Below are positions 9,579 through 18,416 of a stretch of 64,000 nt of DNA, piece after piece. The position numbers and the translations under genes were made by a program. Position 1 is the stretch's first letter, and the number at the start of each line of letters is the position of its first letter. The DNA comes from Chelonobacter oris (GTDB taxonomy: Bacteria; Pseudomonadota; Gammaproteobacteria; Enterobacterales; Pasteurellaceae): assembly GCF_000772535.1 (NCBI RefSeq), contig NZ_JSUM01000006.1, positions 62,001-126,000 of the forward strand. Direction: 5' to 3'. A model generated the notes under the pieces. The model was not told the DNA's origin, made no database searches, and was given only the letters and a program-made list of their open reading frames with translations.

Positions 9579-10502
9579 ATGGATTATTTGGATCGACTGA
9601 TACAACTCGCCCAAGTCGAAGGCGAAATCAACGTTCTCTGCCGTTTCCGGGGGGATTGGCAAATCAAGCATCAACAAGAGCCCAGCCCGCTGGGTATTTT
9701 CCATATTATCTCCAAAGGGGAGTGTCGGTTGGTGCTGAATAATCAGCAAAGTTACCACCTGAAACCCGGCGATGTGTTTTTCCTGCCGCACGGGTTGGAA
9801 CACCGCATTCAAAGCCACAACCGTAAAAGTGCGGTCGATGAAGACGGCACTTCCACAACCGCACTTCAACAATTGCAGCACGGCCCTTTCACATTACGCA
9901 CCAACAATCAGGCATCACACGATTTCGAGATGTTTTGCGGTTACTTTCGTTATGCGGGTCACTCCACCTTGCCGGCGATTTTACCCGAACATTGGTATTT
10001 ATCCGGCAACAACGACTCGGTGACGTCATTACTGGCACTACTGCAACGGGAAGCCCTATTGGAAATCGGCACGGCTTCGGTGGTCAATGCCCTGTGCAAT
10101 GTACTGTTTACCTACCTGACGCGCGATTATATCCAACAAAACAGCGAAGTCAGCACCGGCGTACTCGGCGCATTACAGGACAAAAGGTTATACCACGCCG
10201 TCAACTCGATGCTGCAACAGCCGGAATATCACTGGAATATGGAAAATTTGGCGGAACTGAGCGCCATGTCGCGCGCCAATTTTATCCGCTTGTTCAAAAA
10301 CAAAACCGGTACGCTACCGGGCAAATTTCTGACCGGCTTGAGAATGCAAAAAGCCGAATTGTTACTGCGCAACAGTAATAAATCTATCCTTGCCGTCGCC
10401 CTTGAAGTCGGCTATCAATCCGAAGCCCATTTCAGCAAAGCATTCAAACAGAAATACGACATTTCACCGAGTAAATATCGGGTGCAGAAAATCGAAGGAT
10501 AA
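9579..10502 (+). CDS. AraC-family transcriptional regulator with cupin sensor domain
   Basis: 307 residues. An N-terminal cupin domain (about 20-110; PLGIFHIISKGECRL, then LKPGDVFFLPHGLEH) precedes two helix-turn-helix motifs of the AraC type at the C-terminus (MSRANFIRLFKNKTGTLPG and VALEVGYQSEAHFSKAFK). The ATG at 9579 follows AAGGACA by 9 bases. It is divergent from the AhpD-like gene with about 150 bp between starts, so local control is likely. A plus and a minus uptake signal lie about 30 bp apart inside the coding region near 9830-9865. Confidence 0.87.
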   Translation: MDYLDRLIQLAQVEGEINVLCRFRGDWQIKHQQEPSPLGIFHIISKGECRLVLNNQQSYHLKPGDVFFLPHGLEHRIQSHNRKSAVDEDGTSTTALQQLQHGPFTLRTNNQASHDFEMFCGYFRYAGHSTLPAILPEHWYLSGNNDSVTSLLALLQREALLEIGTASVVNALCNVLFTYLTRDYIQQNSEVSTGVLGALQDKRLYHAVNSMLQQPEYHWNMENLAELSAMSRANFIRLFKNKTGTLPGKFLTGLRMQKAELLLRNSNKSILAVALEVGYQSEAHFSKAFKQKYDISPSKYRVQKIEG

Positions 10503-10512
10503 AGAATAAAAA

Positions 10513-10543
10513 ACCGCACTTTGGATACATCACAAAGTGCGGT
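10513..10543. terminator. Uptake-signal-pair hairpin between araC-type gene and dmsC
   Basis: ACCGCACTTTG (10513-10523) and CAAAGTGCGGT (10533-10543) form an 11-bp perfect stem with a 9-base loop, built from two inverted DNA uptake signals. It lies between two convergent genes, with A-rich sequence on its left that gives T-richness for the minus-strand dms transcript. Confidence 0.75.
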
Positions 10544-10562
10544 CGGATTAAACGCGAGAATG

Positions 10563-11486
10563 CTAATACCCCAACGCCGCCATGCCCACCGTCATATGTA
10601 AACCGTAGAAAACCACACGTGCCAGCAATTCGCCTGCGATAATCAGAATGACACCGATAAACGGCAGCAATACATGATGTTTTTTCACACCGAAAGTAAG
10701 TATCACTAACCCGATGCCGATGAAAGCAAAACGAATCAACATCAGTACGACAAATGACGGCACCAAATCCAGCGCCTGACGAACGGCGCTACCGACACCG
10801 GCAAGATAGCCGTGTTGTTGATAGGCGGCAACAGCGGCAATAACAAACGTCAGCCATGCAATCGCCAACAGCAATCCGTTCAACCGTTCACCGATTTTCA
10901 CACTGTTCAACAGCGCCAATGCCAGTGCCGAACCGGCTAAAAGTGCGGTCAGGCTGAAAGCGAGCGGTGTATAAACCGAATTCCACGTCGGCACTGTCGG
11001 AATCATATAGAGCATCGACATTGCATAAATAAAACCGGCACCGATCAGACTGACCGTGATCACCCCGAATGTTTTCCAGACTGCCGGAAGTTTGCGTTCA
11101 ATACCGCCTAATAAACGAACAATTGCACCGATCAACGGCAATTTGTGCCAAGCATTCGGCAGCAGGTTGGCGGTTGCCAATGCCCAATAGCCCGCCCCCA
11201 GTGCAAAGAAAGCGGAACCGGCGGCGATTTCATTACTCAAACCGGAAGCACCGATGCGATTTAACGCATTGAATGCACGCTGTGGCGAACCTAAATGCAG
11301 GGTCGAAAACACAAAACCGATTGCCATCAAGATCCACAAGACGACCATCACATAATGGGTTTTACTTACAACTTGGCGGTTCCTATCGGTCAGCAATAAC
11401 AGGCTGAATGCCCAGAATGCACCGACCGCACTTTGTGCCAACACGGTGAAAAATACCAACGGCCATTCATGTAATCCCATTCCCAT
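10563..11486 (-). CDS. dmsC: Dimethyl sulfoxide reductase membrane anchor subunit DmsC
   Basis: 307 residues, eight membrane helices; it opens with MGMGLHEWPLVFFTVLAQ, typical of DmsC. The subunit anchors DmsAB to the membrane and takes electrons from menaquinol. The ATG at 11486 follows TAAGGAGGTC, an excellent ribosome site located at the very end of dmsB. It is slightly longer than E. coli DmsC (287). Confidence 0.93.
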   Translation of the reverse strand: MGMGLHEWPLVFFTVLAQSAVGAFWAFSLLLLTDRNRQVVSKTHYVMVVLWILMAIGFVFSTLHLGSPQRAFNALNRIGASGLSNEIAAGSAFFALGAGYWALATANLLPNAWHKLPLIGAIVRLLGGIERKLPAVWKTFGVITVSLIGAGFIYAMSMLYMIPTVPTWNSVYTPLAFSLTALLAGSALALALLNSVKIGERLNGLLLAIAWLTFVIAAVAAYQQHGYLAGVGSAVRQALDLVPSFVVLMLIRFAFIGIGLVILTFGVKKHHVLLPFIGVILIIAGELLARVVFYGLHMTVGMAALGY

Positions 11487-11487
11487 T

Positions 11488-12108
11488 TTAGACCTCCTTA
11501 GGATTGGCAAGGAAACCGCTGCGATCATCGGTCGGTTTCGCATTGTGATTCAAACGCAAAGCGATATTCGGCTGCGTGTAGGATGACGGCGGCAACGGCG
11601 CCACATCTTTCAGATCGCCGTATTTGGCTTTCAGCTCATCTATCGGCAGCAGATCCAGCGCTCGCAGCGGACAAGATTCGACGCACATCGGTTTTTTACC
11701 GACTTCAACCCGCTCAAAACAACCGTCGCATTTGGTCATGCGGCCTTTCTCCGCATTATATTGCGGCGCACCGTACGGACACGCCATACTGCAATATTGA
11801 CAGCCGATACAGACTTCTTGATCCACCACCACAAAGCCGTCTTCGCGTTTGTGCATTGCCCCGCTCGGACAAACGCTGGCACACACCGGGTTTTCACAAT
11901 GGTTACAGGCAATCGACAAATAATATGAAAATACGTCTTGTGTCCAGGCTTCCCCGTCTTGCTTCCAACCGCCGCCGCAATATTCATAAATTCGGCGAAA
12001 ACTAACGTCCGGCGTTAAATCTTTGTAATCCTTACACGCCAATTCACAGGTTTTACAGCCGGTGCAACGCTGTGAGTCGATATAAAATCCATATTGTTTC
12101 GCGCTCAT
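11488..12108 (-). CDS. dmsB: Dimethyl sulfoxide reductase iron-sulfur subunit DmsB
   Basis: 206 residues with four Cys clusters for four [4Fe-4S] centres: CTGCKTCELAC, CNHCENPVCASVCP, CIGCQYCSMACP, and CDGCF followed by CVESCP. It passes electrons from DmsC to the molybdenum subunit DmsA. Its ATG overlaps the dmsA stop as ATGA, with GGGAGGTGA just upstream inside dmsA. Confidence 0.96.
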   Translation of the reverse strand: MSAKQYGFYIDSQRCTGCKTCELACKDYKDLTPDVSFRRIYEYCGGGWKQDGEAWTQDVFSYYLSIACNHCENPVCASVCPSGAMHKREDGFVVVDQEVCIGCQYCSMACPYGAPQYNAEKGRMTKCDGCFERVEVGKKPMCVESCPLRALDLLPIDELKAKYGDLKDVAPLPPSSYTQPNIALRLNHNAKPTDDRSGFLANPKEV

Positions 12109-14564
12109 GATTCACCTCCCACACGTGCGACTTCAACCAGATTGGTATGCTGCGGATTGCCTTTCGATAGCGGCGAAGGACGCTGGGTGGTCAAGACGTT
12201 AAAGCTGCCGTTTTGATCCACCCGCTGTCCGTCGGGCGTATACCACGCCCCCTCGCCCATCGCCACCACGCCCGGTAAAATACGCGGTGTGACATTCGCC
12301 ATAATGCGGGTTTCGCCGCGACCGTTGAAAATTTTCACCTGCTCGCCGTGTTTGATGCCGCGTTTTTCGGCGTCCAGCGGATTAATCCATAATGATTGCA
12401 ACGATGCTTGATCCAACACATCGACATTGGCATAAGTCGAATGCACCCGTGATTTAAAATGGAAGCCGACCAATTGCAGCGGATATTGCTCGCTCAACGG
12501 ATCATCGAAGCCCTCAACCGCTCTGGCATAAATCGGCAACGGGCTGATAATGTCGCCCTCTGCCAATTCCCAAGTCTCGGCAATTTTCGCCAAGCGTTCG
12601 GAATAAACTTCAATTTTACCCGACGGGGTCGTTAATGGATTGGCTTCGGGATCTTGGCGGAATTTTTTGAATGCCACCATATGACCGCTCGGATCTTTTT
12701 GCTTGATAATGCCGCGCTCACGGAATTGCTCGAAGCTGATATCACGGAAAAACGGATTTTTCTCTTGGGTCAGCCGATACAGATGGCGTAGCCACGCTTC
12801 CTGCGTGCGCCCTTCGGTAAACACCTCTTTCGCCCCCATTTTCTCGGCTATACCGCTTAAAATTTCGTACACCGGTTTACATTCGAATTGCGGTTCAATC
12901 GCCTGATCGGCGAAAATCACATAGCCCATATTGCCTGCCGAACCGTCCATACAGAAATCCGCCTGCTCGGAGGTGGTACAATCCGGCAACAAAATATCGG
13001 CACATTTGGCGGTAGACGTCATATGGTTATCGATCACCACCAACATCTCACATTTGCTTTCATCTCCCAAAATCTCCAACGTGCGGTTGATGTCGGAATG
13101 TTGGTTGATGATACAGTTGCCGGCATAGTTCAAAATAAATTTGATCGGCTTATTCAGCTTGTCCGCCCCTTTTAAACCGTCTTTAAGTGCGGTCATTTCC
13201 TCGCCGCGAACCACGGCATCGGTCCACATGAAAATCGGAATTTTCGCCTTAATCGGATTTTCACCGACAGGCAAACGCACAAACGGAATGGTATAGAAGC
13301 CTTCACGCGAACCGCTGTTGCCGCCGTTGATGCCGACATTGCCGGTCAAACACGCCAACATAGCAATCGCACGCGCCGCCTGCTCGCCGTTGGCATGGCG
13401 CTGCGGCCCCCAACCTTGGCAGATATAAGCCGGTTTGGTCGTGGCGATTTCACGAGCTAAGCGCACAATCGTTGCACTCGGAACGGCGGTGATTTTAGAT
13501 GCCCATTCCGGCGTTTTCGTAGTTTGATCGTCACCTTCACCCAAAATATACGCTTTGTAGTGCGCATTCGGTTTGGCGGACGCCGGCAAGGTTTTTTCAT
13601 CATAGCCGACACAATAGGTGTCGAGGAAATCCTGATCAACCAGATTTTCAGTAATCATCACATACGCCATGCCCTCGACAAATGCTGCGTCCGTGCCGGG
13701 ACGAATCGGCACCCATTCGCCTTCACGCCCTGATGCAGTGTCGTTATAACGCGGATCAATCATGATCATACGCGCCTTGGAGCGCTCCATCGCCTGCTGT
13801 ACCAAATAGGTCACGCCGCCGCCGCTCATACGGGTTTCCGCCGGATTGTTGCCGAAGTACACCACCAGTTTGGAATTTTCAATATCGGTCGGGCTGTTGC
13901 CGGCATTGCTGCCGTACATAAACGGAATGGACTCAAAAATTTGCGAATAACTATAAGTGCCGTGATGTCCCAAACAACCGCCGATACTATTCATAAAGCG
14001 GCTGGAAATGCTTCTCGGCGGCGGATACGATGCGGCAACCGTTGCCCCCAGTGTGCCGGTCGCAAACGGCAAATACAGGCTTTCATTACCGTGTTCGGCA
14101 ATAATCCGTTTCAAATTATCGGCAATTTCACTAAACGCTTCGTCCCACGAAATGCGTTTGAATTTGCCTTCGCCCCGTTTGCCGACCCGTTTCATCGGAT
14201 ATTTCAAACGATCGGGGTTATACACCCGACGGCGCATTGAACGCCCGCGAGCGCACGCCCGCACTTGATGAAAATCGCCGTAAACATCATCGCCCAAGTT
14301 ATCGGTTTCAACATATTTAATCACTCCGTCCTGCACGTGCATCCGTAGCGGACAACGGCTGTGACAATTGACGGTACAAGCGCTCCACACCAGTTTTTCT
14401 TCATTGTGCTTGTCGCTGTCGACCGCACTTTGTGCAACATTGGCGGAAACAGGCAGTTGCACCGCACTTGCCGCCAATGCCACTCCGCCCAACGCCGCAC
14501 TTCCTTTCAGCAAGTCCCGTCGGCTGGTTGAAAAACTTGGATTATTTTTGGATATTTTCTCCAT
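12105..14564 (-). CDS. dmsA: Dimethyl sulfoxide/S-oxide reductase catalytic subunit DmsA
   Basis: 819 residues. A twin-arginine export signal (SRRDLL at residues 14-19, then a hydrophobic stretch ending near SA at 41) shows folded export with its cofactor. The N-terminal [4Fe-4S] ligands are Cys63, Cys67, Cys71 and Cys104, followed by the molybdopterin oxidoreductase domain and a C-terminal dinucleotide-binding domain. It reduces DMSO and related S- and N-oxides as terminal acceptors in anaerobic respiration. The ATG at 14564 is preferred over an upstream GTG because GGAGGGGAT lies directly before it. Confidence 0.95.
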   Translation of the reverse strand: MEKISKNNPSFSTSRRDLLKGSAALGGVALAASAVQLPVSANVAQSAVDSDKHNEEKLVWSACTVNCHSRCPLRMHVQDGVIKYVETDNLGDDVYGDFHQVRACARGRSMRRRVYNPDRLKYPMKRVGKRGEGKFKRISWDEAFSEIADNLKRIIAEHGNESLYLPFATGTLGATVAASYPPPRSISSRFMNSIGGCLGHHGTYSYSQIFESIPFMYGSNAGNSPTDIENSKLVVYFGNNPAETRMSGGGVTYLVQQAMERSKARMIMIDPRYNDTASGREGEWVPIRPGTDAAFVEGMAYVMITENLVDQDFLDTYCVGYDEKTLPASAKPNAHYKAYILGEGDDQTTKTPEWASKITAVPSATIVRLAREIATTKPAYICQGWGPQRHANGEQAARAIAMLACLTGNVGINGGNSGSREGFYTIPFVRLPVGENPIKAKIPIFMWTDAVVRGEEMTALKDGLKGADKLNKPIKFILNYAGNCIINQHSDINRTLEILGDESKCEMLVVIDNHMTSTAKCADILLPDCTTSEQADFCMDGSAGNMGYVIFADQAIEPQFECKPVYEILSGIAEKMGAKEVFTEGRTQEAWLRHLYRLTQEKNPFFRDISFEQFRERGIIKQKDPSGHMVAFKKFRQDPEANPLTTPSGKIEVYSERLAKIAETWELAEGDIISPLPIYARAVEGFDDPLSEQYPLQLVGFHFKSRVHSTYANVDVLDQASLQSLWINPLDAEKRGIKHGEQVKIFNGRGETRIMANVTPRILPGVVAMGEGAWYTPDGQRVDQNGSFNVLTTQRPSPLSKGNPQHTNLVEVARVGGES

Positions 14565-14615
14565 AAATCCCCTCCCCACTAAAAATAAAATTCAAAAAAG
14601 AAATCAGTCAAGCCG

Positions 14616-14656
14616 ATAATAACGGATTTACGCTACCTAATATTGATTAATGTCAA
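14616..14656 (-). promoter_or_regulatory. FNR-dependent promoter of dmsABC
   Basis: TTGATTAATGTCAA at 14643-14656 matches the FNR consensus TTGAT-N4-ATCAA with one change. On the minus strand a TATTAT -10 element (14616-14621) lies so that the FNR site is centred about 41.5 bp before the predicted start near 14608, the class II position. This fits oxygen-controlled expression of DMSO reductase as known in enterics. The remainder of the 14565-14802 gap holds no other clear feature. Confidence 0.8.
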
Positions 14657-14802
14657 ATGAGAATAGTCACGCAACTAAATCGAAAGAGGTTGAGATTTTT
14701 TAACGGAATTTCTCGCCTTGTTTCTATCTCAATATTTATATAACGATTTTCGGCATTCTGCGTTACACTATTCAAAACCGATTTATTTTCAATAACATTG
14801 CT

Positions 14803-15717
14803 ATGAACAAATCCTTAATCAACAAGGCCGTTTTCTACGGACTGCTCTCTTCACTGTTTTTTGCGGCGACTTTTGTGCTGAACCGCAGTATGTCGTTGTC
14901 GGGCGACAACGCTTGGTGGTCGGCGGCATTACGCTTCGTGTTTATGCTGCCGATGTTGTATTTACTGCTGGGAATGCGGGTGAACCGAAGTGCGGTTTAC
15001 CGTGAAATCCGCCGTGCGCCAAGGCAATGGCTGTTGTGGTCGAGTGTTGGTTTCGGCTTGTTTTATCTGCCGTTGACGTTATCGTCCGATTATGCCGCCT
15101 CGTGGCTGGTCGCCAGTTCATGGCAATTGACCATTATCGCCGGCATTTTGCTGACACCGCTGTTCGGACAAGCCGTTCCGTTAAAAAACCTGTTTTTTTC
15201 ATGCCTAATCGTGTTGGGCGTTGTGTTGCTGCAAGTCGACAATCTACGAACGTTATCCCTTGTTGACAGTTTATATCCGTTGCTGCTGATTCTTGTTGCC
15301 GCCTTTGCTTATCCGCTCGGCAACCGTAAAATGATGCAGCTGGTCGGCAATGCCCTCAGCACCCAACAACGGGTTTACGGCATGGTGATCTGCGCTATGC
15401 CGTTTTGGTCAATCACTATGCTGATTGCCTTCAACAACAGCGGGTTACCTTCCGTCGGCCAGCTCAGTCAGTCGTTTTTAGTTGCGCTGTTTTCCGGCGT
15501 GATTGCTACCATTCTATTTTTTAAAGCCACCGAATTAGTGAAACACAACATGAAGCAATTGGCGGTCATCGAAGCCACACAGGCCGGCGAAATCCTCTTC
15601 ACTCTGCTCGGCGGCGTGCTGTTATTAAACGATCCGATACCGAGCGGTTTGGCGTTTATCGGTTTATTGATTGTGATTTTAGGCATTTTTATCAACGGTT
15701 TCTCGACACGATCATAA
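14803..15717 (+). CDS. DMT-superfamily exporter, multidrug resistance efflux type (EmrE-like two-repeat protein)
   Basis: 304 residues with about ten membrane helices in two halves, the pattern of drug/metabolite transporters. Recognisable segments include LLSSLFFAATFVLNRSM at the N-terminus and the C-terminal repeat VIEATQAGEILFTLLGG. The ATG has no strong ribosome site. It is divergent from dmsA and has no operon partner. The substrate cannot be deduced. Confidence 0.75.
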   Translation: MNKSLINKAVFYGLLSSLFFAATFVLNRSMSLSGDNAWWSAALRFVFMLPMLYLLLGMRVNRSAVYREIRRAPRQWLLWSSVGFGLFYLPLTLSSDYAASWLVASSWQLTIIAGILLTPLFGQAVPLKNLFFSCLIVLGVVLLQVDNLRTLSLVDSLYPLLLILVAAFAYPLGNRKMMQLVGNALSTQQRVYGMVICAMPFWSITMLIAFNNSGLPSVGQLSQSFLVALFSGVIATILFFKATELVKHNMKQLAVIEATQAGEILFTLLGGVLLLNDPIPSGLAFIGLLIVILGIFINGFSTRS

Positions 15718-15823
15718 AAATAGTTGTAATTTAGCGTGTCGCCATATTTATTTCCGGCATAAAATCATTCATACTAACGCCCTTTTTATTGATTTATTTT
15801 TATACATTATTTAAGGAACGTTT

Positions 15824-16390
15824 ATGTCTGACAACACAACCCGCTACGCCAATCCGGGTCCTTTGGGATTATGCGGATTTGCCCTGACAACCTGGCTGTT
15901 ATGTTTAATCAACGGCGGCTTTTTTGATACGCAATCCCTCGGTCTGGTTGTGGCAATGGCATTCGCATTCGGCGGTACCGCACAAGCCATCGCCGGCATA
16001 ATGGAATTCAAAAAAGGAAACACGTTCGGTTTCACCGCATTCATCAGTTACGGCGCATTCTGGTGGTCATGGGGCTTGTTCGTTGCCTTTTTCAAAGGCG
16101 AAACGCCGGCCACATTCGTCGCTTGGTATTTGGCGGCATGGGGAACCTTCACACTGATGATGTTTGTCGCCACCCTGACCAAACCGCGCGCTCTGCAAGC
16201 GATCTTTTTCTTCCTGACGTTGACATTTTATGCATTGGCAATCGGTGACGCCACAGGCAATCACGGCATCGTCAATGTCGGCGGTTATCTGGGGCTGATC
16301 ACCGCACTTTGCGCGTTCTATCTGGCGGCAGCCGAAGTGATCAATGAATCTTACGGCAGAACCATTTTACCGATTGGCGAGAAGAAATAA
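15824..16390 (+). CDS. satP: Acetate/succinate-H+ symporter of the GPR1/FUN34/YaaH family (SatP)
   Basis: 188 residues, the same length as E. coli SatP (YaaH), with six helices. The family marker NPGPLGLCGFAL occurs at residues 10-21. It takes up acetate with protons. TAAGGAACG lies 6 bases before the ATG. It stands alone, followed by an uptake-signal terminator. The 15718-15823 gap is AT-rich and presumably holds its promoter. Confidence 0.9.
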   Translation: MSDNTTRYANPGPLGLCGFALTTWLLCLINGGFFDTQSLGLVVAMAFAFGGTAQAIAGIMEFKKGNTFGFTAFISYGAFWWSWGLFVAFFKGETPATFVAWYLAAWGTFTLMMFVATLTKPRALQAIFFFLTLTFYALAIGDATGNHGIVNVGGYLGLITALCAFYLAAAEVINESYGRTILPIGEKK

Positions 16391-16411
16391 TCGAATTTAT
16401 CTAAAAAACGC

Positions 16412-16460
16412 TACCGCACTTTGCCGAAAATTAAACGATTGGCAAGTGCGGTATTTTTTG
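16412..16460 (+). terminator. Uptake-signal-pair terminator after satP
   Basis: TACCGCACTTTGCC (16412-16425) pairs with GGCAAGTGCGGTA (16441-16453), with one bulged T, and is followed by TTTTTT. Two inverted uptake signals form the stem. Confidence 0.85.
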
Positions 16461-16533
16461 CCCGCAATAATTTGCTTTCCTGATTTGCTCAGCGTATTAA
16501 TACCTTTTTATTATTTTTCGGAGGTATATGTGA

Positions 16534-16707
16534 TTAAAAATCATCTGGACTGTCATTTTCGACGACATCACCTAGTTTTTTCTGAGCCTCTTTTAGCTTT
16601 TCTGTGGCATCTGTTTGGTTTGCTTTTCGGCGACTTCCATTCCTTTGGCGGCATTTCTCGTTGCCTGATCAACCTTTCCTCGTGCAACATCTGCACGAGT
16701 CGCCGAA
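16534..16707 (-). pseudogene. Frameshifted fragment of an Ala/Lys/Glu-rich helical protein
   Basis: Two adjacent minus-strand frames read as one helical protein. The upstream frame gives GKVDQATRNAAKGMEVAEKQ and ends early; the next frame continues with DATEKLKEAQKKLGDVVEND and an acidic tail SPDDF, stopping at TAA 16534-16536. The shift falls between about 16609 and 16625. Upstream coding identity fades near 16710, where a toxin-gene remnant on the other strand begins. No intact start is visible. The family is not recognised; a prophage-derived or small surface protein is possible. Confidence 0.5.
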
Positions 16708-16791
16708 GGCGGCGATAAGACAACGCAACAACATGACATCGATCTTGCCAAGCGGCTTTGGGCTGAATACAAAAAAGGTGGAACACAATGA
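16708..16791 (+). pseudogene. C-terminal remnant of a Gp49/HigB-like toxin (HI1419 type)
   Basis: The frame reads GGDKTTQQHDIDLAKRLWAE then YKKGGTQ and a TGA that overlaps the antitoxin ATG (ATGA). This is the typical ending of phage-derived Gp49-like toxins, in which a GGDKSTQ-like segment is followed by an amphipathic helix ending near W-x-E-Y. The preceding 60-70 residues, with the catalytic core, are missing: the frame is closed by a TGA at about 16668. The stop/start coupling is preserved, so the deletion removed the toxin body but left the translational junction. Confidence 0.7.
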
Positions 16792-17072
16792 AATTTACAG
16801 AATTTGATCCGGTAGAATACCTAGCCGATGAAGAAACCATCGCAATTTATCTCACTGATGCGCTCGAAAACGGCTCAGAAGAAGAGTTTATTCTTGCATT
16901 AAAAAACGTTGCTCGCGCTAAAGGCATGACCCAGCTGTCTAAAGATACCGGGCTTGCACGGGAAAGTCTTTATAGAACGCTTTCCGGCGAAACTAAACCT
17001 CGGTTTGAAACTGTGAATAAAATTGTAGGGGCACTAGGTTTAAATGTAGCTTTCACGCCTAGACATCTGTAA
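16788..17072 (+). CDS. Orphan antitoxin, HI1420-type XRE-family DNA-binding protein
   Basis: 94 residues. The N-terminal half (FDPVEYLADEETIAIYLTDA) and the HTH (MTQLSKDTGLARESLYRTLS) are characteristic of the addiction-module antidotes found downstream of HI1419-like toxins. It normally neutralises the toxin and represses the pair. Here the toxin gene is reduced to its last 27 codons, so the antitoxin is an orphan. AAAGGTGGA in the remnant still serves as its ribosome site. Confidence 0.85.
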   Translation: MKFTEFDPVEYLADEETIAIYLTDALENGSEEEFILALKNVARAKGMTQLSKDTGLARESLYRTLSGETKPRFETVNKIVGALGLNVAFTPRHL

Positions 17073-17083
17073 CCGAATAAAAA

Positions 17084-17113
17084 ATACCGCACTTTTACAA
17101 GGAAGTGCGGTAT
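17084..17113. terminator. Uptake-signal-pair hairpin between antitoxin and amidohydrolase genes
   Basis: ATACCGCACTT (17084-17094) and AAGTGCGGTAT (17103-17113) form an 11-bp stem with an 8-base loop between convergent genes. An A-run on the left provides T-richness for the minus strand. Confidence 0.75.
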
Positions 17114-17136
17114 CTCATTTCTGGGGCGTGAATAAA

Positions 17137-18402
17137 TTAACCGTTCAAACGCTGTAAAAGTGCGGTATACAGATTCACACCGGTCAACAATTGTTTTTCA
17201 TCAAAGTCAAATTCGGCCTGATGATGGCCGGCAGTGCGGTCGGCACCAACGATAAAATAGATCGCTTTGCCGCCGTGTTGCTGCACACGACGCCCCAGAA
17301 TTGTGGCGTCTTCGCTGCCGTTAAAAGCGTAAGTCGGTTTAACTTGTGCCACGCCGCTTTCTTTTTCCGCCAGTTCCGTGATGAGTTCGACCAATTCTTC
17401 ATCATTATCCAAATCCACCGCTTCGCCCATGATTTCCGTTTCATAGGCAACATCAAAACTTAGGGCGATGCCTTTGGCGATTTGCATCACCTGATCCACC
17501 ATATATTGGTTAATATCGGCATTTTCACCGCGCACCTCCAGCTGCACTTCCGCGGTGGTCGGAATTACATTACGCCCTTCACCGGCTTTCAGTACGCCGA
17601 CATTGATTCGGGTCATTCCCTCGCCGTGGCGGGAGATAGCGTGCAGCTGAGTCACCGCATGAGCGGCGGCGAGCAAGGCATTACGTCCCAAGTGCGGTGA
17701 CGCACCGGCGTGTGCCGGTTTGCCGTGATAACGGATATCGATTTTCGTGGTACACAAAAACTTCAGCGGATTGGCAATAATCGTGCCGGAGTCGGCACAG
17801 AAACTCAGGTGTGAAGCGGCAAAATAATCGGCATCATCAACAATACCGCCGGCGGCAATCGCCGCTGCACCGCGCACGCCTTCTTCCGCCGGCTGAAACA
17901 CCAATTTGATTTTGCCGTTGAGCCGTGCTTTGTTGTCCGCAATCCATTGCGCAACCCCCAAACCAATCGCCATATGTCCGTCATGACCGCAAGCATGCAT
18001 AAAACCGTCATTTTGCGAACGAAAACCAAGCTGATTGGGTATGTGTTCCGTCGAATCGGTTTCCTGCACATTAACACAATCAATATCGAATCTTAAGGCA
18101 ACGGTTTTGCCTGTTTTACCCGAATCAAAAATCGCCACCAAACCGGTGTAGCCGTCCATTTTATCCAGCCAGTTTTGATCGGCGCCGGCTTCAATCGCCC
18201 GTTTCAACCCGGCATCCACCGTGGCTTGCTGCCGTCCGCGCACAAATTCCTGATTGATAATCGCGTTGCCCAACCGCACGTCGAAGCCCATATCCGTGAG
18301 ATAGGCCGCCAGTTTAGTGGTAGTTAAAAACTCGCACCAGCCGGTTTCAGGGAATTGGTGGAACTCCCTGCGCCAGTCGATTAATTGTTGTAGATTAACC
18401 AT
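17137..18402 (-). CDS. M20-family amidohydrolase (AbgA-like)
   Basis: 421 residues. Metal-binding motifs of M20D hydrolases are visible: HACGHDGHMAIGLG, the EEGVRGAAA block with a catalytic Glu, and HLSFCADSGT. A dimerisation domain follows (GKPAHAGASPHLGRNAL). Length and spacing resemble p-aminobenzoyl-glutamate hydrolase subunit A (436 in E. coli) more than dipeptidases. The substrate is probably an N-acyl amino acid. It follows the DcuC-type carrier by 14 bp, with AAAGGAGG before the ATG. Confidence 0.82.
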   Translation of the reverse strand: MVNLQQLIDWRREFHQFPETGWCEFLTTTKLAAYLTDMGFDVRLGNAIINQEFVRGRQQATVDAGLKRAIEAGADQNWLDKMDGYTGLVAIFDSGKTGKTVALRFDIDCVNVQETDSTEHIPNQLGFRSQNDGFMHACGHDGHMAIGLGVAQWIADNKARLNGKIKLVFQPAEEGVRGAAAIAAGGIVDDADYFAASHLSFCADSGTIIANPLKFLCTTKIDIRYHGKPAHAGASPHLGRNALLAAAHAVTQLHAISRHGEGMTRINVGVLKAGEGRNVIPTTAEVQLEVRGENADINQYMVDQVMQIAKGIALSFDVAYETEIMGEAVDLDNDEELVELITELAEKESGVAQVKPTYAFNGSEDATILGRRVQQHGGKAIYFIVGADRTAGHHQAEFDFDEKQLLTGVNLYTALLQRLNG

Positions 18403-18416
18403 GCCGTCCTCCTTTT

